Source: an uncultured Clostridium sp.
GTDB lineage: Bacteria > Bacillota > Clostridia > Lachnospirales > Lachnospiraceae
Length of the DNA: 13,601 nucleotides
Direction: 5' to 3'
NCBI GenBank assembly: GCA_937902905.1
Contig: CALELW010000218.1
Span: 1-13,601 of the forward strand
Of the stretch, positions 1-6,267 are shown in pieces. The notes below the pieces were generated by a model. That model saw nothing but the letters and a program-made list of their open reading frames with translations, was not told the DNA's origin and made no database searches. Position numbers and translations under genes: made by a program. Within the stretch, counting starts at the first letter, position 1; the number at the start of each line of letters is the position of its first letter.

Positions 1-4
1 CGGA

Positions 5-25
5 GGCACTGGTAGTTTCAGTGCC
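5..25. other. Small perfect hairpin of unknown role
   Basis: GGCACTG (5-11) and CAGTGCC (19-25) form a perfect 7-bp inverted repeat around a 7-base loop. It sits at the extreme left edge, so it could be the terminator hairpin of a gene ending before the window. No T-run follows on the plus strand, and none is visible on the other strand within the window. It is therefore left as a structure without an assigned function. Confidence 0.35.
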
Positions 26-54
26 CCTACTGTTACGCACTCAATGAGCGAAAG

Positions 55-144
55 CGCCCACAAGACGCAAATCATTTCTTCTAAATTACGGAAAACAAAA
101 AAAGTACCAACGCCCACAAGACGCAAACTTTTCTTGATAAATTA
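55..144. repeat. Two-copy imperfect direct repeat, 34 bp, 56-bp period
   Basis: Seventeen bases, CGCCCACAAGACGCAAA, occur exactly at 55-71 and again at 111-127. Similarity continues through a T/C-rich stretch and ends in TAAATTA in both copies (82-88 and 138-144), giving two 34-base units that match at roughly 27 positions. Copy 2 ends about 30 bases upstream of the dapL -35. The region 1-238 has no convincing ORF. The repeat could be a regulator site pair, a decayed element end, or part of a dispersed intergenic repeat family; the window alone cannot decide. Confidence 0.7.
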
Positions 145-175
145 TATAAAATTGAAAAAAAGTCTGTGTGAATAT

Positions 176-204
176 TTGACCCAACTTACTTTTTCGTGTA
201 AAAT
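176..204 (+). promoter_or_regulatory. Sigma-A-type promoter of dapL
   Basis: A -35 TTGACC (176-181), a 17-bp spacer and a -10 TAAAAT (199-204) match the vegetative consensus well. Transcription should start near base 211. This leaves a leader of roughly 28 bases, too short for a riboswitch between the start site and the AGGAGG (226-231) of dapL. Confidence 0.75.
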
Positions 205-238
205 GTCAATGACATAACTACAGACAGGAGGCATAAAA

Positions 239-1456
239 ATGTTTAAAGTAAATGATAACTATTTAAAACTGCCGGGCAGTTATCTTTTTTCTACGATCGG
301 AAAAAAAGTAGCCGCTTACAAGGAAGCGAATCCCGACAAAGAAGTCATTAGTTTAGGAATCGGCGATGTAACACAGCCTTTGGCACCGGCGGTAATTGAT
401 GCTCTGCATGGTGCGGTGGATGAGATGAGCAAAGCGGAAACATTCCACGGCTATGCACCGGATCTTGGATATGAATTTTTGCGCCGTGCAATTGCTGATA
501 ACGATTACAAATCCCGCGGTGTTGACATTGCACTTGATGAGATTTTTGTCAGCGATGGTGCAAAAAGTGATTCCGGAAACATTGTTGATATATTTTCTCA
601 GGACAATGTAATTGCCGTTACAGACCCGGTTTATCCGGTTTATGTTGACAGTAATGCAATGTCTGGAAAGACCGGAGAATATCTGAAAGATAAAGAGTGC
701 TGGTCAAATGTAATTTATATGCCATGTACGGCAGAAAATAATTTTGTGCCGGAACTTCCGGAGAAGACACCGGATATTATTTACATCTGCTGTCCAAACA
801 ACCCAACGGGTACAACGCTGACAAAAGAGCAGCTTCAGAAGTGGGTTGATTATGCAAACGAAAAGAAAGCAGTTATCATTTATGACGCTGCTTATGAAGC
901 ATACATTTCCGAAACGGATGTGCCACACAGCATTTACGAGTGTGACGGTGCAAAAACCTGCGCGATTGAGATGAGAAGTTTCTCAAAAAATGCCGGATTT
1001 ACCGGAACCCGTCTTGGATTCACAATTGTGCCAAAACAACTTGTTGACAGCAATGGAACGATGCTTAACAGCCTTTGGGCAAGACGCCATGGAACAAAAT
1101 TCAATGGTGCACCATACATCATTCAGCGTGCCGGTGAAGCAGTATACAGCGAAGCAGGTAAAGCACAGACAAAAGAGCAGATTGCTTATTATATGAATAA
1201 TGCCAAAGAAATCAGAAACGCACTTTCCGGTATGGGCTATACCGTATTTGGCGGTGTAAATGCCCCATATATCTGGCTTCAGACACCGGATGGCATGAAA
1301 TCATGGGATTTCTTTGATATGCTGTTGGAGAAAGCAAATGTAGTAGGAACACCTGGTTCCGGATTCGGACCAAGTGGAGAAGGATATTTCAGACTGACTG
1401 CTTTTGGTTCAGCCGAAAATACGAAAAAGGCATTGGAGCGAATTAAAGCTTTGTAA
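239..1456 (+). CDS. dapL: LL-diaminopimelate aminotransferase
   Basis: This is a PLP-dependent class I/II aminotransferase. It converts tetrahydrodipicolinate plus glutamate directly to LL-2,6-diaminopimelate in the cytosol, bypassing the succinylase/acetylase steps of lysine and meso-DAP (peptidoglycan) synthesis. The 405 residues match the usual family length of about 410. Visible motifs are SLGIGDV near 38-44, SDGAKSD (105-111), CPNNPTGT (185-192) and YDAAYE (215-220). The Schiff-base lysine K250 lies in SFSKNAGFTGTR (247-258), which is the DapL-type signature. The ATG is set by AGGAGG at 226-231 with 7-base spacing and by the promoter just upstream. The next gene starts 34 bases after the stop with no terminator between, so the two are probably cotranscribed. 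The DapL assignment, rather than another aminotransferase, is made with high confidence from the overall sequence. Confidence 0.95.
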   Translation: MFKVNDNYLKLPGSYLFSTIGKKVAAYKEANPDKEVISLGIGDVTQPLAPAVIDALHGAVDEMSKAETFHGYAPDLGYEFLRRAIADNDYKSRGVDIALDEIFVSDGAKSDSGNIVDIFSQDNVIAVTDPVYPVYVDSNAMSGKTGEYLKDKECWSNVIYMPCTAENNFVPELPEKTPDIIYICCPNNPTGTTLTKEQLQKWVDYANEKKAVIIYDAAYEAYISETDVPHSIYECDGAKTCAIEMRSFSKNAGFTGTRLGFTIVPKQLVDSNGTMLNSLWARRHGTKFNGAPYIIQRAGEAVYSEAGKAQTKEQIAYYMNNAKEIRNALSGMGYTVFGGVNAPYIWLQTPDGMKSWDFFDMLLEKANVVGTPGSGFGPSGEGYFRLTAFGSAENTKKALERIKAL

Positions 1457-1490
1457 AAAGCAGACCGGGGAAAGGAAGATAGGTGATACG

Positions 1491-2393
1491 ATGAAACAAT
1501 CCATTCGTTTGGCACTGGTTAGTGCCCTTGCATTAGTTTTGTGCCTTGTGCCGGGAAAATATACATTTGCCGATTCGGTGTCGGTAAAACCATTTCTCGC
1601 ATTTGGTGCAGATTTATCAACGAAAGAAAAAGCACAGGTAATGAAGCAGTTTGGAATTACAAATGAAGAACTGGCTGATTACCAGACCATTACAGTGACA
1701 AACAAGGAAGAACATCAGTATCTGGATGAATATCTTGCTTCCAAGGTGATTGGAACGAGAGCGTTATCGTCGGTTATGATTGAAGAGGCAGATGCCGGCA
1801 GCGGAATCGAGGTAGAGACACATAATATTTCTTTCTGCAGCAAGGAAATGTATACGAATGCCCTTGTAACTGCCGGAATTTCGGATGCCAAAGTGACAGT
1901 TGCCGGACCATTTCCGATTTCCGGTACAGCTGCTTTGGTTGGTGCGATGAAAGCTTACGGTGAAATGACCGGCGAAGGAGTCGATGAGGCGAGTTCCGAT
2001 GCAGCGACCAATGAGCTGGTAGCAACGAGTGAGCTGGCAAACGACATCGGTAAGGAAAAGGCTGCTCAGTTTGTGGCGCTTTTGAAAGACAAAGTAGTCA
2101 GCGGCGATTTGACATCAGAAGATGAAATAAAAGACGCAATTAATGAAGCTGAAAAAGAAATGAATGTTTCCATTGATGATGAGATGAAAACAAAGATGGT
2201 TTCATTGATGAAAAAGATTGGCGGGCTGGATTTAGACCTTGGTAAAATTCAGAATCAGGCGCAGAATGTCTATGATAAAATCAAAGACATGGGAATTGAT
2301 TTGGATGATGCCAAAGGAATCTGGGCGAAAATCTGTGATTTCTTCGTCATGATAGGAAAAGCAATTGTGGACTTCTTCTCGAACTTGTTCTAA
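1491..2393 (+). CDS. Secreted DUF1002 (YpuA-like) protein
   Basis: This is a 300-residue predicted exported protein of the DUF1002 family, to which Bacillus subtilis YpuA belongs; its biochemical role is unknown. The start chosen is ATG 1491, preceded by a GGAAG/AGG-rich stretch at 1473-1483. An upstream in-frame ATG at 1404 lies inside dapL and is unlikely. The N-terminus is a clear signal peptide: basic MKQSIR, a hydrophobic stretch to about residue 21, and a probable cleavage after YTFA (residue 27). The mature part opens with a region rich in K/E/Q and has an alternating glycine/alanine-rich middle (GISDAKVTVAGP, SGTAALVGAMKA). An acidic helical segment follows, and the protein ends in an aromatic, hydrophobic tail (about 280-300) that may be amphipathic and membrane-seeking. 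It sits directly downstream of dapL and ahead of a strong terminator, so it is the last gene of a two-gene unit. A functional link to lysine synthesis is not shown. Confidence 0.85.
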   Translation: MKQSIRLALVSALALVLCLVPGKYTFADSVSVKPFLAFGADLSTKEKAQVMKQFGITNEELADYQTITVTNKEEHQYLDEYLASKVIGTRALSSVMIEEADAGSGIEVETHNISFCSKEMYTNALVTAGISDAKVTVAGPFPISGTAALVGAMKAYGEMTGEGVDEASSDAATNELVATSELANDIGKEKAAQFVALLKDKVVSGDLTSEDEIKDAINEAEKEMNVSIDDEMKTKMVSLMKKIGGLDLDLGKIQNQAQNVYDKIKDMGIDLDDAKGIWAKICDFFVMIGKAIVDFFSNLF

Positions 2394-2427
2394 GCATAAA
2401 TCGAACGAAACCGCAATATTGATATTT

Positions 2428-2470
2428 AAAAACTGTTGTCTTAGTAAAAATACTAAGGCAGCAGTTTTTT
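2428..2470 (+). terminator. Intrinsic terminator after the DUF1002 gene
   Basis: A stem of about 19 bp (2428-2446 with 2451-2469, including G-U pairs) closes a 4-base AAAA loop, and the descending arm ends in a T-run. Because the outer stem is A-rich on the left and T-rich on the right, the structure is nearly symmetrical and could also act on minus-strand transcripts. It separates the dapL unit from the transporter gene. Confidence 0.85.
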
Positions 2471-2533
2471 GTGTGTCAGGAATAGAAACACCGGTGATTT
2501 GGGTATGCTAACAAGAAAACAAGTACTGGAGGC

Positions 2534-4420
2534 ATGGCTTTGGAAAAGGAAAAAGAAGAGTTTAAGCCCTTTGTTCCGGCGGAAAAAGAAATGAAAGAAT
2601 TTAGCATAACCGCCGTAATTGTTGGTGTTTTGTTAGCCGTTGTTTTTGGCGCGGCAAATGCATACCTTGGACTCCGTGTGGGAATGACGGTGTCAGCGTC
2701 AATTCCGGCGGCGGTTGTATCAATGGGGATTCTGCGCGGTTTGCTGCGCCGCAATTCTATCTTAGAAAGTAATCTGGTGCAGACAATTGGCTCGGCAGGA
2801 GAGTCATTAGCGGCGGGTGCTATTTTCACGCTGCCTGCGTTATTTCTGTGGGCAGAAGAAGGAAAGGCGGACACGCCGGATTTGTTTACCATTACAGCAC
2901 TAGCTTTGTGTGGCGGCGTTCTTGGCGTGCTTTTTATGGTTCCGTTACGCAAGGCGTTAATTGTAAAAGAACATGGGGTGCTGCCATATCCGGAAGGAAC
3001 GGCGTGTGCGGATGTGCTGCTAGCCGGTGAAGAGGGTGGAAGCGGCGCAAAAACGGTATTCTTTGGCATGGGCTTTGCCGCCTTGGTTAAGTATGTTGTG
3101 GATGGAATGAAGGTGATTCCGGGAGCGGTTATGGTGCCTGTTAATTCCTTAAAAACATTGTTTTCCGTACAGGTATATCCCGCACTTATGGGAGTGGGAT
3201 ATATATGCGGAATCCGAATTGCCTCGTACATGTTTGCGGGAGCGGTTCTTGGATGGTTTGTTTTGATTCCTGCAATTGTGTCTTTCGGCGGTGAAAGCAT
3301 TTTGTATCCCGGCACGGTGCCAATCGCCACTCTTTATAACGAGGGCGGGGCAAGTGCTATCTGGAGTTCTTATATCCGGTATATTGGAGCGGGAGCTGTG
3401 GCAGCAGGAGGCATTATCAGTCTGGTGAAAACTCTGCCGCTTTTATTTTCTACTTTTTATGAAGCGGTGAAGGCGGCACGAAGTGGAAAACAAAAAAGCG
3501 AAAAGCGAACGGAAAGAGATTTAGACATTCGGGTTGTCATTGGAGGAATTGTTCTATTTGCATTACTCATCTGGCTTGTTCCGGCACTTCCGATTTCGTT
3601 TTCCGGGGCATGGCTTGTCATTTTATTTGGCTTTTTCTTTGCAACCGTATCTTCGCGCATGGTCGGACTGGTGGGCAGCAGCAACAATCCGGTTTCCGGT
3701 ATGACAATTGCAACTTTATTACTCGTGACGGCATGGTTAAAGGCGACAAATACCATTGGTATGCCGGGGATGATAGCAGCAATTTCGATTGCCTCGGTAA
3801 TCTGTATTGTAGCGGCACTTGCCGGTGATACTTCACAGGATTTAAAAACAGGTTTTTTACTGGGGGCAACACCGAGACGCCAGCAGATTGGCGAGCTGAT
3901 TGGTGTGGCTGTGTCGGCAGTTACGATTGGCGGCGTGATGATGCTTTTAAATCAGGCATGGCAGTTTGGCAGTGAGGCGTTAGCGGCACCGCAGGCAACT
4001 CTTATGAAAATGATTACGGAGGGTGTGATGGAGGGGAATCTTCCGTGGACGTTGATTTTTATTGGTGTTTTTATCGGTGTGGCGGTTGAAATTATGGGTG
4101 TTCCGGTTCTTCCGGTGGCAATTGGACTGTATCTGCCGTTTGAATTATCGGCTTCCATTTTAGTGGGAGGAATTTTGCGTTATGTTTCATCTAGGAAAAA
4201 GAAAGATGCCGAAGGAGGAATTTTATTTTGCTCCGGTCTGATTGCGGGAGAGGGACTGATGGGAATTGTTCTTGCTCTTTTGGCGGTCTTTGGAAAAAGT
4301 GAGAAAATTGATTTGTCGCATTGGATGGATACCGGAATTTTCGGTGCCGCGGCACTTGTGTTTGTGATTGCTGCCTGTATCCTGATTTCTGCAAGGGAAA
4401 AGAAAAAGCCTGCGGACTGA
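2534..4420 (+). CDS. OPT-family oligopeptide transporter
   Basis: This is an integral membrane transporter of the oligopeptide transporter (OPT) superfamily, prokaryotic branch, expected to import short peptides or metal-peptide complexes with the proton gradient; the substrate is not predictable. At about 628 residues it has the usual bacterial length and some 14-16 hydrophobic segments. Conserved stretches visible are NAYLGLRVGMTVSASIPAA (42-60), PYPEGTACADVL (151-162), GSSNNPVSGM (381-390), AGDTSQDLKTGFLLGATP (430-447), LYLPFELSASILVGG (532-546) and GLIAGEGLMGI (568-578). A charged linker at 316-332 divides the halves. The annotated ATG (2534) lies only one base after GGAGG (2528-2532). 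The in-frame TTG at 2540 has ideal 7-base spacing and may be the real start (626 residues). The gene is monocistronic, and its stop abuts the stop of the convergent FliK-like gene. No strong promoter was identified in 2471-2527. Confidence 0.92.
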   Translation: MALEKEKEEFKPFVPAEKEMKEFSITAVIVGVLLAVVFGAANAYLGLRVGMTVSASIPAAVVSMGILRGLLRRNSILESNLVQTIGSAGESLAAGAIFTLPALFLWAEEGKADTPDLFTITALALCGGVLGVLFMVPLRKALIVKEHGVLPYPEGTACADVLLAGEEGGSGAKTVFFGMGFAALVKYVVDGMKVIPGAVMVPVNSLKTLFSVQVYPALMGVGYICGIRIASYMFAGAVLGWFVLIPAIVSFGGESILYPGTVPIATLYNEGGASAIWSSYIRYIGAGAVAAGGIISLVKTLPLLFSTFYEAVKAARSGKQKSEKRTERDLDIRVVIGGIVLFALLIWLVPALPISFSGAWLVILFGFFFATVSSRMVGLVGSSNNPVSGMTIATLLLVTAWLKATNTIGMPGMIAAISIASVICIVAALAGDTSQDLKTGFLLGATPRRQQIGELIGVAVSAVTIGGVMMLLNQAWQFGSEALAAPQATLMKMITEGVMEGNLPWTLIFIGVFIGVAVEIMGVPVLPVAIGLYLPFELSASILVGGILRYVSSRKKKDAEGGILFCSGLIAGEGLMGIVLALLAVFGKSEKIDLSHWMDTGIFGAAALVFVIAACILISAREKKKPAD

Positions 4421-4433
4421 TTACGCCCGCAGG
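4398..4433 (-). terminator. Terminator of the FliK-like gene, spanning both stop codons
   Basis: Read on the minus strand, CCTGCGG (4433-4427) and CCGCAGG (4415-4409) form a perfect 7-bp GC-rich stem around an 11-base loop. A T5-C-T4 tract follows (4407-4398). The TAA of the FliK-like gene (4423-4421) and the TGA of the OPT gene (4418-4420 plus) both fall in the loop, and the T-tract is made from the final lysine codons of the OPT gene. On the plus strand the hairpin exists but no T-run follows, so it should act in one direction only. Confidence 0.7.
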
Positions 4434-6169
4434 TCAAAATTATATCGTTTCATATCACCGATTGGTGCCTTGTTTGTTGCCAGAAAATCGTTGACAATAT
4501 CGACTTCCTTTTCTTTGAGCGAAAGTTCGGAGGTGCAGGCGTAACCCTGTGCGTTAATGGCATCCTGCAAAAGTTCTACATTGCGCTCGAATAAATGAAG
4601 CGTATCTTTTTCAGAAACAAAAAAGTTTAATGAAACCGCAGTGTTTTCTTTGGCAATCCGGATATCCAAGGTGCCAAGGTGCTCCATGTCAAGGTGGAGC
4701 AGAACCTTTAAGTTATCCGGGTCCTTTTTCAAGGCTTCCTTGCGTGTCATCACATACAAATCGGCATGTGCATTCTGATTTTGCAGTTTAATCGGAAGCT
4801 GAATATAAGGAAAAGTCTCGTTTAGCGTTTTCATAAAGTTTAAGTTTTCTGTCATATCCGAGGCAGAAGACGAGAGTTTGCTAAAGACATCTTTCCCTAA
4901 TACGGTTTCGCTGAAATGGGAGAGCGTTTCCCACTCTTTTGCCATTTTCTCATATGTTTCCGTGAGTGCACCGGGCTCTTTTAATTGTTTTGGCGAAATC
5001 GTCCAGTTGGAAAGAAACTGTCCCTTAACAAGTTTTCGAAAGGCGTCCGAGGATATGAGTTTTCCTGCCTGCTCATCGGTGAGGTTAGGAAGCATTTGTT
5101 TTACCTCAGTTAGAAAACGGCTGACTGAAAGTGTGCCATCGGCAAGCTGTTTTTTTGCGGCTTCGGAAAATGGAAGCTCACGTAACTGCTCATGGACTGC
5201 CGCGCGTTCCTCTTCCGGGAGATAGGCGCCTACTTCTTCTTTGGAAAAGGTAGGAGTTTCCGAATCCGGCGTGTTTTTTGTCCCTACGGATTCAGTCAAA
5301 TTATTAATCAGATTTTTTACCCGCGAAAACGGGGTGGAAGTTTCTGTGCCATCGCTGTTATCTTGAACGGGATTTTCCGTGGTATCAGCAGTTTCTTCTC
5401 CGGTTTCCGGGATAGGTGTTTCTGAATTTTCCTCTGTGGATACGGCAGCGGCTTCTTTTGTCTGCTCAGTCATTTCCGGCACGGTCACACCCTCTAACGC
5501 TAAATCTAAGAGAGCGGAAGCAGTTTCTTTTGCCAACGCAGGAACCTGACTGCCGATTGCGTGAAGCATATCACCAATCGAATCGGTGAGCGTATCCATT
5601 TTATATAATAACTGGTGCGTCTGGTTCTGATAGTTCTCAAACTGGAGAACGGATTCGTTTGTCATCGGAAGTCCCAGACATTTCATCGTGATGACGGAGT
5701 GAACGTCGGCTTCCGGGTACTGGGCACACAACTGAATCGATGCCATAATGTTTTCACGGCTGATGGACTGGCTATTGCTAAGAAGACTGCGTACCACATC
5801 CAGATTACGCGGAGAGCGTGGAAGTAAAGCTTCCTCAAGTGCCTGGGCAATGGTATCTTCCATATTTAACAAATAAGCACCTGTAGTCGCTTTCATGTAA
5901 ATGGTGTTATTTTCAAGACCGGTAATCAGAAAAGCAGCCTTTTGCCCGATGGAATATTGGTTAGCATCGGGAAGCTGACCGGTAAAGGATGATCCGTCTT
6001 CCATGGAAAGGGTAATATCATTTCCGTGGATATCACTAATGACACCACGCAGTGTCTGTCCTTCACGCAGATGCAGTGTGGAATTTCCGGAGCGGTAAGT
6101 CCTTGTCTGGGAACGGATTCCCTGCGAGGAACCGCCATTGTTCTGAATGGAATTACTGATAATTGGCAT
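4421..6169 (-). CDS. FliK-like flagellar hook-length control family protein
   Basis: This 582-residue protein resembles FliK-type hook-length control proteins. An N-terminal region (about 33-85: LHLREGQTLRGVISDIHGN... then GQKAAFLITG) looks like a small beta-barrel. A helical part follows (about 105-230), then a Thr/Glu/Pro-rich low-complexity linker (about 232-280), a second helical region, and a C-terminal domain (about 455-555). In that last domain, LLHLDMEHLGTLDIRI (490-505) matches the core of the Flg_hook domain. The tail RYNFDLRA (575-582) resembles the ending I associate with a Lachnospiraceae group, possibly the one labelled DUF6240; that name is from memory and unchecked. FliK proteins measure hook length and switch export specificity through FlhB. 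No flagellar gene, and no small FlhB-like partner, lies nearby. The start is supported by AAAGGAG 7-13 bases upstream of the ATG. Hook control is an inference; a non-flagellar role is possible. Confidence 0.65.
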   Translation of the reverse strand: MPIISNSIQNNGGSSQGIRSQTRTYRSGNSTLHLREGQTLRGVISDIHGNDITLSMEDGSSFTGQLPDANQYSIGQKAAFLITGLENNTIYMKATTGAYLLNMEDTIAQALEEALLPRSPRNLDVVRSLLSNSQSISRENIMASIQLCAQYPEADVHSVITMKCLGLPMTNESVLQFENYQNQTHQLLYKMDTLTDSIGDMLHAIGSQVPALAKETASALLDLALEGVTVPEMTEQTKEAAAVSTEENSETPIPETGEETADTTENPVQDNSDGTETSTPFSRVKNLINNLTESVGTKNTPDSETPTFSKEEVGAYLPEEERAAVHEQLRELPFSEAAKKQLADGTLSVSRFLTEVKQMLPNLTDEQAGKLISSDAFRKLVKGQFLSNWTISPKQLKEPGALTETYEKMAKEWETLSHFSETVLGKDVFSKLSSSASDMTENLNFMKTLNETFPYIQLPIKLQNQNAHADLYVMTRKEALKKDPDNLKVLLHLDMEHLGTLDIRIAKENTAVSLNFFVSEKDTLHLFERNVELLQDAINAQGYACTSELSLKEKEVDIVNDFLATNKAPIGDMKRYNFDLRA

Positions 6170-6206
6170 AGCGCTCTCCTTTCTTTTTATGAAAACATTT
6201 TACCTT

Positions 6207-6235
6207 TTGACCCTAATACGATTATATGCTAAAAT
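6207..6235 (+). promoter_or_regulatory. Predicted promoter of uxaC
   Basis: TTGACC (6207-6212), a 17-bp spacer and TAAAAT (6230-6235), with TGC directly before the -10 giving an extended -10. It has the same two hexamers and spacing as the dapL promoter. Transcription should start near 6242. No obvious operator palindrome was found for a uronate repressor such as a GntR-family protein, though only 98 bases are available. Confidence 0.7.
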
Positions 6236-6249
6236 AAAAATGAACGCAA
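6221..6249 (-). promoter_or_regulatory. Predicted promoter of the FliK-like gene
   Basis: On the minus strand, TTGCGT (6249-6244), a 17-bp spacer and a perfect TATAAT (6226-6221) form a sigma-A-type promoter. Transcription would begin near 6214, giving a leader of about 45 bases. The elements interleave with those of the uxaC promoter on the other strand. No sigma-28 (flagellar) consensus was seen in this gap, which argues against ordinary late-flagellar control. Confidence 0.5.
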
Positions 6250-6267
6250 TATTTAGGAGGAAAGACC

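Noticed and set aside
48..57. GCG-AAAG-CGC mini-hairpin
   Set aside because: Three base pairs only; expected by chance and not near a gene end that can be seen.
55..127. CRISPR array
   Set aside because: Only two repeat units with a 17-base exact core, one spacer-sized gap, no cas gene and no further units in the window.
1..238. Riboswitch (for example lysine) upstream of dapL
   Set aside because: The predicted start site leaves only about 28 bases of leader, and no lysine-box structure or downstream terminator/antiterminator was recognised.
1404..1490. Upstream start for the DUF1002 gene inside dapL
   Set aside because: It would add 29 residues ahead of a clean signal peptide and overlap dapL by 53 bases; ATG 1491 gives the proper N-terminus.
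2469..2509. Possible promoter for the OPT gene (TATGCT near 2504)
   Set aside because: The -10 is a poor match and no acceptable -35 lies 16-18 bases upstream. The terminator T-run and TTGTGT lie too far away. A promoter must exist here or read-through must occur, but none can be supported.
2476..3330. Minus-strand 284-residue open frame opposite the OPT gene
   Set aside because: It is fully antisense to a strongly conserved membrane transporter and its translation is a Pro/Thr/Ser-rich shadow with no recognisable domain. No Shine-Dalgarno-supported start was evident.
6197..6202. Alternative minus-strand -10 (TAAAAT) for the FliK-like gene
   Set aside because: The hexamer 17 bp upstream (ATAATC) does not resemble a -35, whereas the TATAAT at 6226-6221 has TTGCGT at the right distance.
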